From assembly GCA_025963675.1 (NCBI GenBank), contig JAOQAJ010000282.1:1-40743 (forward strand): a DNA stretch of 40,743 nt, given 5' to 3'. Made by a program: the position numbers and the translations under genes. Shown piece by piece: positions 7,962 through 18,100 of this stretch (position 1 is the first letter of the stretch; each line of letters begins with the position of its first letter). The stretch is from Segetibacter sp. (GTDB taxonomy: Bacteria; Bacteroidota; Bacteroidia; Chitinophagales; Chitinophagaceae). The notes beneath the pieces are model-generated. The model worked only from the letters and a program-made list of their open reading frames with translations, was not told where the DNA came from and made no database searches.

Positions 7962-9779
7962 TTAATGATTAACACTCTCCCCTGCACCAACTGGTGTTGT
8001 TTGCGCAATAAAATCTTTTCCATCTTTTCCATAGTCGTACGCCCAACGATGAACTTCGGGAATCTCTCCTGTCCAGTTTCCGTGTCCGGGATTGATCGGT
8101 GTCGTCCACTCCAGTGTAGTTGAACCCCATGGATTTTGAGAAGTAACTTTTCTACCCTTATACATCGAATAAAAGAAGTTGAAAAGAAATAACAATTGAA
8201 CTGCAAAAACGATAATTGCCACAATGCTGATAAACACATTAAGCTCCCCAAACATTTTAAAACTTTCCCAGTTTGTGTAATCGTAGTACCTGCGAGGCAT
8301 ACCAGCGAGACCCTCGTAGTGCATCGGCCAGAATATGAGATAGGCACCGGCTAACGTCACCCAAAAATGAATGTAGGCCAAGGTATTATTCATATAACGT
8401 CCAAACATTTTCGGGTACCAATGATAAATACCGGCATACATTCCAAATATACCCGCAACTCCCATTACAAGGTGGAAGTGGGCAATAATGAAGTAGGTAT
8501 CATGCAAGTGAATATCTAGGGCAGAGTTACCAAGCCAGATACCAGTTAATCCACCTGAAATAAACATACTTACAAAACCGATTGAATAAAGCATCCCTGG
8601 CGTAAATCGAATATTTCCTCTCCATAAAGTAGTCAGCCAGTTGAAAACTTTGATCGCCGAAGGAACTGCTATAAGTAACGTTAGCAACACGAAGAACGAT
8701 CCAAGGAAAGGGTTCAGGCCGGAGACAAACATGTGGTGTGCCCAAACAAGAAACGACAGAATTGCGATAGCAAATAAAGATCCGATCATTGCCATGTAAC
8801 CAAATATCGGCTTCCGTGCATTGGTACTCATAACCTCTGAAACCATACCCATTCCAGGGAGAATAATGATATAAACTTCAGGATGGCCCAGGAACCAGAA
8901 TAAGTGCTGATACAAAATCGGGCTACCGCCTTCGTTAGGAAGAGCACCAATACCATTGATAAAAATATCACTTAGATAAAAACTGGTTCCGAAATTACGG
9001 TCAAAAATAAGTAGTATAAAACCTGATAATAACACAGGGAATGATAACACACCTAGAACAGCTGTAAAGAAAAACGCCCAGATCGTTAAAGGAAGGCGGG
9101 TCATGCTCATTCCTTTTGTACGCATATTTAATATTGTTGCTATATAATTCAGTCCACCCAGTAATTGCGAAACCACGAACAAAGCCATGCTTATAAGCCA
9201 CAGATCCATACCGGTTTTAGAACCAGGTGATGCAGAACCAAGAGCGCTCAAAGGAGGATATGCTGTCCAGCCCCCACTAAAAGGTCCAGACTCCACAAAC
9301 AAGGAAGAAAGCATGATCAGTGCCGAAGTAAAGAAGAACCAATAACTCAACATATTCATGAACGGCGAAGCCATGTCTCTGGCACCTACTTGTAACGGAA
9401 TAAGAAAGTTAGAAAAAGTACCACTTAAGCCTGCAGTCAATACAAAAAACACCATTACGGTTCCATGAATGGTTACTAATGCATAATATGCTTCGGCGGT
9501 AATATGTCCACCCTTTGCCCAATGTCCCATTATAGTTTCCAGTATTGGAAAGTTTTGATCAGGATAAGCCAGTTGAACACGAAAAAGAACCGACATCAAT
9601 CCGCCGAGAACAGCCCAGGCCATACCAGTTATAAGAAACTGCTTGGCAATCATTTTATGGTCCTGGCTAAAGATGTATTTAGTTATAAAAGTTTCGTGGT
9701 GATGGTGTGCCCCATGACCATGATCGTCATGGACGGTTCCATGAGCGGTGCCTGTATGTAAAGTCTGTTCGTTACTCAT
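7962..9779 (-). CDS. ctaD: Cytochrome c oxidase subunit I
   Basis: A 605-residue haem-copper oxidase catalytic subunit with about twelve helices. All expected ligands are visible: H105 and H436 (haem a), H434 (haem a3), and H299, H348 and H349 (CuB), with the cross-linked tyrosine Y303. The motif GHPEVY has the D-channel glutamate (E301), so this is an A1-type proton-pumping oxidase. The N-terminus is unusual: nine histidines lie between residues 8 and 28, four of them consecutive. Upstream is ctaC; downstream are two hairpins and ctaB. Electrons probably arrive from ACIII encoded next to it, as in known ACIII-oxidase supercomplexes. Confidence 0.97.
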   Translation of the reverse strand: MSNEQTLHTGTAHGTVHDDHGHGAHHHHETFITKYIFSQDHKMIAKQFLITGMAWAVLGGLMSVLFRVQLAYPDQNFPILETIMGHWAKGGHITAEAYYALVTIHGTVMVFFVLTAGLSGTFSNFLIPLQVGARDMASPFMNMLSYWFFFTSALIMLSSLFVESGPFSGGWTAYPPLSALGSASPGSKTGMDLWLISMALFVVSQLLGGLNYIATILNMRTKGMSMTRLPLTIWAFFFTAVLGVLSFPVLLSGFILLIFDRNFGTSFYLSDIFINGIGALPNEGGSPILYQHLFWFLGHPEVYIIILPGMGMVSEVMSTNARKPIFGYMAMIGSLFAIAILSFLVWAHHMFVSGLNPFLGSFFVLLTLLIAVPSAIKVFNWLTTLWRGNIRFTPGMLYSIGFVSMFISGGLTGIWLGNSALDIHLHDTYFIIAHFHLVMGVAGIFGMYAGIYHWYPKMFGRYMNNTLAYIHFWVTLAGAYLIFWPMHYEGLAGMPRRYYDYTNWESFKMFGELNVFISIVAIIVFAVQLLFLFNFFYSMYKGRKVTSQNPWGSTTLEWTTPINPGHGNWTGEIPEVHRWAYDYGKDGKDFIAQTTPVGAGESVNH

Positions 9780-9830
9780 ACCATTAATTTTTTTCTCAAA
9801 CCTTTTCAGGATACGTTATTGTTAGCTTCC

Positions 9831-10961
9831 TTATTTCAATTTATTATTGTGATCTCCTGCAGTTGTACGTGTAACCGACGCTGTAGTTATTCTCGCTGCA
9901 CTGTCAGGCGAAGAGGGTGGCGCACCACCTGGAGCGGGAGGAGTTGCTGATGGATCCTTTTCAGGAAAAGCACCATAATAGTAAGGCTTTTGCTTAGCCA
10001 TCCAGGCATAATATTCGTCCTCTTCCACGACTTCAATAACTCCTTTCATTGAGTAGTGACCATTGCCACACATCTGATTACAGCTTATCTCGTATTGAAA
10101 ATTAGCATTCCCCGTTTTCTCCTTCATCTCCGCTGTGGTGAACTTAGGCGTAAACCATAAAGTCGTAGGTATTCCAGGTACAGCATCCATCTTTAATCTA
10201 AAATGCGATAAACCCACATCATGAATAACGTCCCTTGAACCTATGATAAGTTTAACTGGGCGGTCTTTAATAACATACATTGTTTGCTCCTGCACAATGT
10301 CATCATACGCAGCAGGATCGGCTTTTTGATTTAATTCTTTGTTGTCAGCCCAAATAAGACCTAATGAGTTATTTGAAGGATCGATATTTCTAAAATATCT
10401 TTTACCAAACTGATTATCCTTTCCCGGATATCGGAAAATCCAACCAAATTGTTTGCCTGTTACCTCTACAATCATTGCATTTTTTGGAGGCTCACCAGTG
10501 AAAATAAACCAGTTACGCAGACCAATTACAACCAGAACAGAGAGTACAATTGCCGGAACTACAGTCCAAACAACTTCCATCGTATTATTATGGGGGAAGA
10601 AGAATACTTTTCTCTTTTCACTTTCCTGATATTTATATGAGAACCAGAATAAAAGTACTTGAGTAATAATGAATACAATTCCGGTTACTGCGAGAGTTAT
10701 ATGTAACATTTCGTCTACCTTCTCACCCTCTTTTGATGCACTTTCCTGCAGAACCCTTCCCTTCAAAATTTCATGGCAGTAGTACACGCCAATTAATCCA
10801 AGTACTAAAAAAGCTATCATCAAAAAACCGTTAATCTTATTGTCGTGCTTTCTAGACTTCTCCTCTCCTTTAAGTATAGCCACATACTCACTCGCCTTAG
10901 CTATCTGGAAGATAACTACAAACAACAAAATGAGAACGGCGATTATAAAAAATGTTGACAT
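9831..10961 (-). CDS. ctaC: Cytochrome c oxidase subunit II (CuA subunit)
   Basis: A 376-residue protein. An extra N-terminal helix (about 3-20) and a second (about 45-62) precede the two canonical subunit II helices (about 88-108 and 128-147). The periplasmic cupredoxin domain has the CuA ligands H247, C294, C298, H302 and M305 in CNQMCGNGHYSM. The usual glutamate between the cysteines is glutamine here; that residue binds copper through its backbone carbonyl, so the site should still form. There is no fused cytochrome c domain; the C-terminus is a Pro/Ala/Ser-rich tail (about 337-376). The oxidase is therefore aa3-like, and the electron donor is probably a haem of ActA or ActE. Confidence 0.96.
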   Translation of the reverse strand: MSTFFIIAVLILLFVVIFQIAKASEYVAILKGEEKSRKHDNKINGFLMIAFLVLGLIGVYYCHEILKGRVLQESASKEGEKVDEMLHITLAVTGIVFIITQVLLFWFSYKYQESEKRKVFFFPHNNTMEVVWTVVPAIVLSVLVVIGLRNWFIFTGEPPKNAMIVEVTGKQFGWIFRYPGKDNQFGKRYFRNIDPSNNSLGLIWADNKELNQKADPAAYDDIVQEQTMYVIKDRPVKLIIGSRDVIHDVGLSHFRLKMDAVPGIPTTLWFTPKFTTAEMKEKTGNANFQYEISCNQMCGNGHYSMKGVIEVVEEDEYYAWMAKQKPYYYGAFPEKDPSATPPAPGGAPPSSPDSAARITTASVTRTTAGDHNNKLK

Positions 10962-11012
10962 GATTGCTTCTGATATTTTCTATTCTATAAATAAGTCTTT
11001 TCCTTCGGTTAC

Positions 11013-12248
11013 TTACGTGTGATGAATAATGCTTTCCTTAAGAAATGGGTGATTTTTGGCAATCAAAGGTACTTTAGCCAAAGCTTTCCCTACAAAGAAT
11101 ATCATCATACCTACAAATAATGCTGCTATGCCGAAATCTAACCAGCTTAATGTAACGTGATCTCTTGATACACTCGCCATAACCATCTGGTTAAAATCCA
11201 TCCAGTGGCCGAAGATGATGAGGACAGCCATAAAAGCCATCACAGTGTAATTCCTCTTCGAATTTTTCGTCATCAAAATTAGCAACGGACATATGAAATT
11301 AATTACAAGGTTAAGATAATATACACCTTTCCATACCCCATTATTAGTACGTGGTTGAAAGTAGGTTGTCTCTTCCGGCTGGTTAGAATACCAGATCAGC
11401 ATGTACTGGCTAAACCACAGGTATGTCCAGAAAATCGAAAACGCAAACATGAATTTACCGATGTCGTGAAGATGCTCGTCATTGGTATATTCCAGGTACC
11501 CCCTGTTTTTAAGATAGATTATAAATAATGCGATTAAAGCCATTCCTGATACAAAGGAACTGGCAAACGTGTACCAGCTATACATCGTACTATACCAATG
11601 TGTGTCGATACTCATCAGCCACAACCATGGAGTAGTTGACCCTACTGTTAATCCGAACCAAACAGTGAATAAAGAGGCAACCACTGTATTTTTCAAGATC
11701 CATTTACTTCCTTGCTCAGGGTTCATTGTTGCTTCATCACTTTCCTGAGACAATTTCCTCATCCTCATTCCCAGATAACTCCACAATCCTATTGATAACA
11801 GTGTCCAAATCACAAAAAATGGAGGATTTAAGAATCCTGTCTTGTTAAGTATGACCTGGTCATTTCCAGGAATGCGCCAATGATATATCAGATTATGATC
11901 ACCGTGATTTAAACCAAAAACAATAAAGAAAAGAATAAAAATTGCTATCAATCCAAAAATAGGAACAACTGCAGAGATTGCTTCCGGAACTCTTCTGAAG
12001 GTAACCTGCCATCCACCGTGAGCTAGTGTAGTAACGCAGATAAAAAACATGCTTGCATTACAAATCAATAAGAAAAATATGCTGTTGTATAACAAAGTGG
12101 CCCAAAAAATTGCTTGTTGGTGTTCATCGCTACTTAATCCCTTTGTTATAAACCCAATGATGAAAGCAAGAATTCCTACTCCCATTAGTCCCATCGACCA
12201 CGTTTTCATTTTCCCCGATACTTCAAATTGCTCTCTGATAGATGCCAT
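11013..12248 (-). CDS. actF: Alternative complex III membrane subunit ActF
   Basis: A 411-residue polytopic membrane protein with about ten hydrophobic segments, in the usual position at the end of the act genes and directly before ctaC (51-bp gap). In ACIII, ActF resembles the quinol-binding subunit ActC and both belong to the NrfD-like group; ActF is thought to contribute to the membrane core and possible proton transfer. Assignment rests on gene order, length and topology rather than on a short motif. The gap to actE is 41 bp, so co-transcription is likely. Confidence 0.9.
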   Translation of the reverse strand: MASIREQFEVSGKMKTWSMGLMGVGILAFIIGFITKGLSSDEHQQAIFWATLLYNSIFFLLICNASMFFICVTTLAHGGWQVTFRRVPEAISAVVPIFGLIAIFILFFIVFGLNHGDHNLIYHWRIPGNDQVILNKTGFLNPPFFVIWTLLSIGLWSYLGMRMRKLSQESDEATMNPEQGSKWILKNTVVASLFTVWFGLTVGSTTPWLWLMSIDTHWYSTMYSWYTFASSFVSGMALIALFIIYLKNRGYLEYTNDEHLHDIGKFMFAFSIFWTYLWFSQYMLIWYSNQPEETTYFQPRTNNGVWKGVYYLNLVINFICPLLILMTKNSKRNYTVMAFMAVLIIFGHWMDFNQMVMASVSRDHVTLSWLDFGIAALFVGMMIFFVGKALAKVPLIAKNHPFLKESIIHHT

Positions 12249-12289
12249 CTTAATATTTTTTTGATTGCAGTTTGTTTAGTCTTATTAAT

Positions 12290-12940
12290 TTATTTTGCCA
12301 TGGCACCCGTTGATGCTGCAGCTCCCGCAGTAGCTGTACTGTCAGCATCCGCAGCAGGTGCACTTTCAGCCGCCCCTTGCTTTGATTTTATATATTGAGC
12401 AACCATCCAGCGCTGTTTCCTATTCAATTGAGAAGCATAACTACCCATAAGGTTTTTGCCGTAGGTCATCACATGATATAGTGTGCCTTCAGACAATGCA
12501 GCTATGACAGGGTCGCCAACAAGATTTGCAGGCTTTGCGGCAAATGGACCAGTCCCGCCTTTGTAAAGAGGACCATTTCCATCTAAGGCAGTTCCGTGGC
12601 AGATAGCACAATTGATCAAATAAAGTCTTTCCGCTTCCTCCAGTTCAGTTGAGTTTAATCTTGGTAATGGATCATTTACTGATGCACTTTGTGCATACCC
12701 TGTACTGTCATTAGGTAAGTGATAAGGAAGTTCTTCGCCGCGGCTAACGGTACCTGCTACAGGCCGATTATTGTAGGTAACCCCTTTAGAAGATAAATTG
12801 CTATGATCAGCATAGGTTTCATAAGCGCGGCTATCCTTCATATCAGGCATATAATCCCGCGCCGGTTTACTGTTGTCATTACAACTTATAACTAAGACTC
12901 CTGAAAGGGCCAAAACCGATATAATTGCTAATTTCTTCAT
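12290..12940 (-). CDS. actE: ACIII monohaem cytochrome c lipoprotein ActE
   Basis: A 216-residue lipoprotein. The signal peptide ends in a lipobox (LVISC, C20), followed by a linker and one class I cytochrome c domain with C-A-I-C-H in NCAICHGTALDGNGPL and a downstream Met (in TYGKNLMGSYASQ) as the likely sixth ligand. The C-terminus is an Ala-rich low-complexity tail. In ACIII, ActE sits on the periplasmic face and carries one haem c that can pass electrons onward. It starts 23 nt after actD ends, consistent with one operon. Confidence 0.93.
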   Translation of the reverse strand: MKKLAIISVLALSGVLVISCNDNSKPARDYMPDMKDSRAYETYADHSNLSSKGVTYNNRPVAGTVSRGEELPYHLPNDSTGYAQSASVNDPLPRLNSTELEEAERLYLINCAICHGTALDGNGPLYKGGTGPFAAKPANLVGDPVIAALSEGTLYHVMTYGKNLMGSYASQLNRKQRWMVAQYIKSKQGAAESAPAADADSTATAGAAASTGAMAK

Positions 12941-12963
12941 CTTTTGTTGTTCTTATTATACAG

Positions 12964-13554
12964 TTATCCAATTACAGGATTTTCTTCAGCATATAATTTT
13001 GGCTGGATATCATAACGCCCAAACCACCACCCGGACTCTGCCACCTGGTAATCCACTTCAATGGCTCCGGCACTTTGCAAAAAGCCCTTAAGGTCTTCAA
13101 CATTTGTTCTCTCAGTACACTCAATTGCCATTACAAAAAGATCATCTGTCGCCCGTGGATGAAAATGATGTTTGCGAACAAAAGGGGCTAACTGACACAA
13201 GTAGCAAAAGGTCATTACCATACCAACAGCCGCAAATAATACAGTCAACTCGAATGTGATTGGTATTAAGGCCGGTAAGGGGAAATTCGGCTTACCCCCG
13301 ATGTTCATCGGCCAATCCTGTGTAAACACGTAACCCATGCCAGCCAGGGCAGTTGTAGTTCCCGTAATACCATAAATAAAGCCGGCTGTATGAAGACTGG
13401 TTTCCCTCATTCCTAACGCATGATCTAAACCATGTACCGGAAACGGAGTATAAACATCCTGGATTTTATAACCAGCATTTCTCACCTTCTTCACTGCAGG
13501 AAATAAAACTTCTTCATCATCAAAACAACCAACTACATATCTTTTTAGTGCCAT
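12964..13554 (-). CDS. actD: ACIII subunit ActD (DUF3341)
   Basis: A 196-residue protein of the DUF3341 family: N-terminal alpha/beta segment, two membrane helices (about 58-78 and 94-120) and a C-terminal domain ending in SGWWFGRYDIQPKL. ActD has no cofactor and is a structural ACIII subunit. It lies between actC and actE in the usual order. Just upstream of its ATG is a tandem heptamer array (13557-13598), whose last unit supplies the purine-rich AAAAGG 2 nt before the start. Confidence 0.92.
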   Translation of the reverse strand: MALKRYVVGCFDDEEVLFPAVKKVRNAGYKIQDVYTPFPVHGLDHALGMRETSLHTAGFIYGITGTTTALAGMGYVFTQDWPMNIGGKPNFPLPALIPITFELTVLFAAVGMVMTFCYLCQLAPFVRKHHFHPRATDDLFVMAIECTERTNVEDLKGFLQSAGAIEVDYQVAESGWWFGRYDIQPKLYAEENPVIG

Positions 13555-13556
13555 AC

Positions 13557-13598
13557 CTTTTAGCTTTTAGCCTTTAGCTTTTAGCTGCTAGCTTTTAT
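13557..13598. repeat. Tandem heptamer array in the actC-actD gap
   Basis: Six adjacent 7-base units: CTTTTAG, CTTTTAG, CCTTTAG, CTTTTAG, CTGCTAG, CTTTTAT (read as CTAAAAG repeats on the actD coding strand). It runs up to the actD start codon. A 10-base direct repeat AACTGTCAAC (13611-13620 and 13632-13641) fills much of the remaining gap before actC. Confidence 0.85.
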
Positions 13599-13646
13599 AT
13601 AATTTTTTAAAACTGTCAACTATCATCTAATAACTGTCAACAGAAC

Positions 13647-15086
13647 TCAATGCGCGTAATCATTCGCAAACTCCTCTACTTTCTGCACTTCTACCTTATC
13701 CATCCGCTCTTTATAATTCTCTCCCGAAGTTTTTAGCACATATTTGATCTCGGCAACAGCAATTGTTGGGAAGTATTTTGCAAAAAGGAAGAAACAGGTA
13801 AAAAATAACCCAAAAGTCCCGAGGTAAAAACCGATCTCCCATATAGTAGGACTATAATAGACACTCCAGCTACTTGGCAGATAATCACGATAAATAGAGG
13901 TAACAATAATTACAAAACGCTCAAACCACATACCTATGTTCACTATAACACTCATAAAGAAAGTAAACGTAACATTGCGGCGCAACTTGCGGAACCAGAA
14001 AACCTGTGGAGAAACCACATTGCAAAACATCATTCCCCAATAAGCCCAGCCATAAGGACTCATAATATTAGCCCGGCTGTAAAAGAACGCGTAAGCTTCG
14101 TATTCATTTTGGCTGTACCATGCCATGAACAACTCAGTAAGATAAGCGCAACCCACAATAGACCCCGTCAGCACAATTACTTTATTCATTGCCTCAATGT
14201 GTCCAAGCGTAATGTATTCCTGCAGGTTTAAAACTTTTCTTACCACGATCAGAAGCGTTTGTACCATTGCAAACCCGGAGAAAATAGCACCGGCAACGAA
14301 GTAAGGTGGAAAAATGGTAGTATGCCAGCCCGGAATAACAGATGTGGCAAAGTCAAAGGATACTATGGTATGTACTGACAGTACTAGTGGCGTGGCCAAA
14401 CCGGCTAACACCAATGATAAAGCTTCATGTCTTTGCCAGTGTTTGGTACTTCCGGTCCAACCGAATGAAAGAATACCGTACATCAATTTGCGAAACTTTG
14501 TTTTAGCCCGATCTCTTACAGTTGCAAGGTCAGGCAACAAGCCCGCATACCAGAATAATAAGGATACAGTAAAATAAGTCGAAATCGCAAATACGTCCCA
14601 CAAAAGAGGAGAGTCAAAGTTTACCCAAACAGGTCCACGAGTGTTAGGATAAGGAAAGATAAAGAAGGCGAGCCAAACCCGACCCATGTGAAAGATTGGA
14701 AACTGGCCAGCACACATTACCGCAAAAATAGTCATTGCTTCTGCCGCTCTGTTTACCCCTGTTCTCCAACCCTGGCGAAAAAGCAAAAGAATTGCAGAAA
14801 TCAAGGTACCTGCGTGACCTATACCTACCCACCATACAAAGTTGGTAATATCCCAACCCCAGCCGATCGTTTTATTCAAATTCCACTGCCCTATTCCATA
14901 AGTAACATCCCGGTAAACGCTATAAACCCCAAATAATAAAAGAGCCACTGAAATCGAGAATCCTATATACCATAAACGCGACGGTTTTGCTTCAATAGGA
15001 CGAATGATATCCTCGGTAATCTGGTGATAATCTTTGTTACCATCTACGAGTGGTTCCCTGATTTGTGATTCGTACTTTAAATGCAT
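13647..15086 (-). CDS. actC: ACIII quinol-oxidising membrane subunit ActC (NrfD-like)
   Basis: A 479-residue NrfD/PsrC-family protein with about ten membrane helices, for example FVWWVGIGHAGTLISAILLLF and MTIFAVMCAGQFPIFHMGR. In ACIII, ActC binds the quinol close to the periplasmic side and passes electrons to the Fe-S clusters of ActB. The order actB-actC-actD matches known clusters. The His and Asp residues in GIGHAG and in FHMGR are in the region expected for quinol chemistry, but I did not assign individual roles. Confidence 0.94.
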   Translation of the reverse strand: MHLKYESQIREPLVDGNKDYHQITEDIIRPIEAKPSRLWYIGFSISVALLLFGVYSVYRDVTYGIGQWNLNKTIGWGWDITNFVWWVGIGHAGTLISAILLLFRQGWRTGVNRAAEAMTIFAVMCAGQFPIFHMGRVWLAFFIFPYPNTRGPVWVNFDSPLLWDVFAISTYFTVSLLFWYAGLLPDLATVRDRAKTKFRKLMYGILSFGWTGSTKHWQRHEALSLVLAGLATPLVLSVHTIVSFDFATSVIPGWHTTIFPPYFVAGAIFSGFAMVQTLLIVVRKVLNLQEYITLGHIEAMNKVIVLTGSIVGCAYLTELFMAWYSQNEYEAYAFFYSRANIMSPYGWAYWGMMFCNVVSPQVFWFRKLRRNVTFTFFMSVIVNIGMWFERFVIIVTSIYRDYLPSSWSVYYSPTIWEIGFYLGTFGLFFTCFFLFAKYFPTIAVAEIKYVLKTSGENYKERMDKVEVQKVEEFANDYAH

Positions 15087-15163
15087 CTGATTTGGTTTAG
15101 AATCAGCTCAGGCTGATTTTAAATAATTTTATTGATTCTTTTGATCCAAACTTTAAATCTTTA

Positions 15164-15194
15164 TTCAACGCCGTTGCGTCGCACACTTGTACTT
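15164..15194 (+). repeat. Dispersed intergenic element, copy C
   Basis: Reads TTCAACGCCGTTGCGTCGCA then CACTTGTACTT. It is the fullest copy and abuts the actB stop codon (15194-15196) on the opposite strand. It fills the part of the actB-actC gap nearest actB. Confidence 0.85.
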
Positions 15195-18100
15195 TAATGA
15201 ACGCCCTCAACTTTTTCCTCTGTTTTACCTTCTTTTCCACCTACAGTCTCCTGGGTTTCTTCTTCACCAAGGTGTACAATCTGATCGGTGTTTCTAACTT
15301 TTGCGAGGTAGCTGACATTCGGAAGTGAATGCAACATTTCAAGGCTATAAAATAAACGGTCGTGGTTGTCGGCCCGATGCTGGTAAACTGCACTTTGCTT
15401 GTCGTTCACGTTACCGAAAACGATGGCATCGGTAGGGCAAGCTTGTTGACAAGCAGTTTTCATATCAAACTCACCGTTCTCACCTGATTTCAATGGGCGA
15501 CTTTCTTTCTTCGCCTTCAATTTGCCGTCCTGGCAACGCTGAACACAGAAAGTACATTTCTCCATTACTCCACGGCTTCGAACAACTACATCCGGGTTAA
15601 GTACCATTCTTGTCAGGTCATCATTCATCATCATCGTAGCGTCACTGATAATACCTGTTTGGTTATCAGGGAAACTATCAGCACCCATATAATCTGACCA
15701 GTTAAAACGACGAACTTTATAAGGACAGTTATTTGCGCAATACCTGGTACCAATACAACGGTTATAAGCCATCATGTTGATTCCTTCACTGCTGTGCATA
15801 GTAGCAGCTACAGGACAAACATTCTCACAGGGAGCGTTGTCGCAATGCTGACACAACATCGGTTGGAATACGACGCTCGGATTTTCAAGGCTACCGCTGA
15901 AATACCGGTCAATCCTCAACCAGAACATATCATGATAACGCGCCACTTCTTCTTTACCAACAATAGGTACATTATTTTCGACATGACATGCCACAACACA
16001 TGCCTGGCATCCTGTACAACTATTCATGTCAATACTCATACCCCATTTGATTCCCGGCTTCGGAAATAACGGATAAAGAGTAGCATCCCTTTCAAAATTT
16101 TGTCCTTCTTTGGGAGCAAAATCTTTATGAAGTTCTTCTCTTCTTTCGCTAAACATCTCAGGCTCTTTTCTCAGGGTTGCCAAAGTTGTTTCTAAAACAA
16201 CTTCAGTTCTCCCCTCGTAACTCTGGTGTGTCTGGCTTTGAGCAACTTTATATTCATAGCCTGCTTTTGATACATCCGCAGCAGAAATAAAATAGTCTTT
16301 TGTAACGCCGTTAAAAGCAACTAAAGGAAATGCATTCTTACCAACTGCTCCACCTGCTTTTCCAATATTGATTCGTGCCTTTTCAATGGCATCTTTACGA
16401 TTATTAGCATCATCATCTGTTGTAGCAGCGTCAGCTCCACGTCCATAACCCAACGCTATACCGACAGTATTAGGATTTGTACCGGGAACAATAATGATCG
16501 GAAGTTCAAGATTCTTTCCGTTTACTGAAATCTTCATTACCTGCTTTTCCGGATGCACTTCATAATCGTCAGTTTGTCCGTGATCTTCTAGATCTATATT
16601 GAACAAACTTTTTGCCATAGCCGGAGATATAACAGCATAGTTATCCCACGTAGCTTTTGTTATTGGGTCAGGTGCTTCATGTAACCACGGGTTATTTGCC
16701 TGCTGTCCTGATCCTAATGTTACTTTTTGATATAATACCAATTCCGCATTTCCGCCTTTTTTCACTGCAGTCGCAGCAGTAATTGCACCGGCAACAGCAC
16801 CACCATTGAAACCGGCAGATCTGCCTGCAGAAGTTGCCAAAGGTGCGGGTCGTGCAGCGACACTTCGTGCCGTATCAGGTGCATTGGAAGTTAGAGTTGT
16901 AAGAACAGTGTTCACGCTCGTTCCACCGTTTATGACGCCGTCCTGCAAAGCTTTGTCCCAATTCGCTTCGGTACCAAGACGACCAATCCAGTATTGCCTG
17001 TAAAAAGCAAGATAATCACCAGTGGCACCGCTCCATTTTAACAGGCTATCCTGCCAATGACGGGTTTTAAACAACGGGCTGATGGTAGGCTGAATCAAAG
17101 AAACAAAACCTGTTTTTACCTCAGCGTCGCCCCAGCTTTCCAGGTAATGGTGATTCGGAACAACGTATTTACACAACACCGAAGTTTCATCCAATTTGCT
17201 GTTAAATGAAACTGCAAATTTCACTTTCTTTAAACCGTCCACAAAGCGGTTACTTTCGTAGTAACTATAAGCCGGGTTTGCTTCGTGAATTAACAACGCA
17301 CCTATTGCGCCGGCATTCATATCGTTGACCAGCGCATTCATATCCGCATCAATACCCTGGCGAAGATTATAAGTAGAAGACCAATCGATGGTCGTTCCGT
17401 TGGCTCCAATTAATTCATTAATTCCATTTACAACGATTTGTATGTTTCGGTCATTGCTTCCTGCTAATACTACAGCAGCACCCCTGCTTTTCATTAAGGT
17501 TGCAGCAGTTTTTTGTACTGCCTGTTGTAGTCTTGGCTCTAATGCAGGAGCCGTTGCAGCACCACCTAATGCTGCATATAATGCTACGGCAACCGCACCA
17601 GATTCTGACGGTCTGTGGTGATATCTTTCGTCAGCATTTGCCCCGGTCATACTCATCAAGCTTTCAAACTGGATGTGACGACTCATATCCGGCTTCTTCT
17701 TATTTACTTTCCTTCCGATACTGTATTGCCTGTTGAATTCGACAGGGTTTATCCAGGATGAAAGAAAGTCTGCATTGATACTAACAATAACTTTAGCAGC
17801 TGCTAAATTATAAGAAGGAATTGCGCGTTTACCGTAAGTAGCTTCATTAGCTAATAACATACCCGAATAACTAACGGCGTCGTAAGTTACATGACGACTA
17901 CCAGGAAAACGTCCGAGGAACTGATCAATAACAAGTCTCGATGTTGGAGATGTAATAGAAGTTGTAAGTAAGACAACAGGCCTTCCGCCTAAAGCAGCAA
18001 GATCTGCAGCGACCATTTTATCAAACGCATCAAAAGTACTTACTTCTTTTCCATTAGATACAGGAAACGGAAGTCGGCTGGTATCATATAAATCAAGAAC

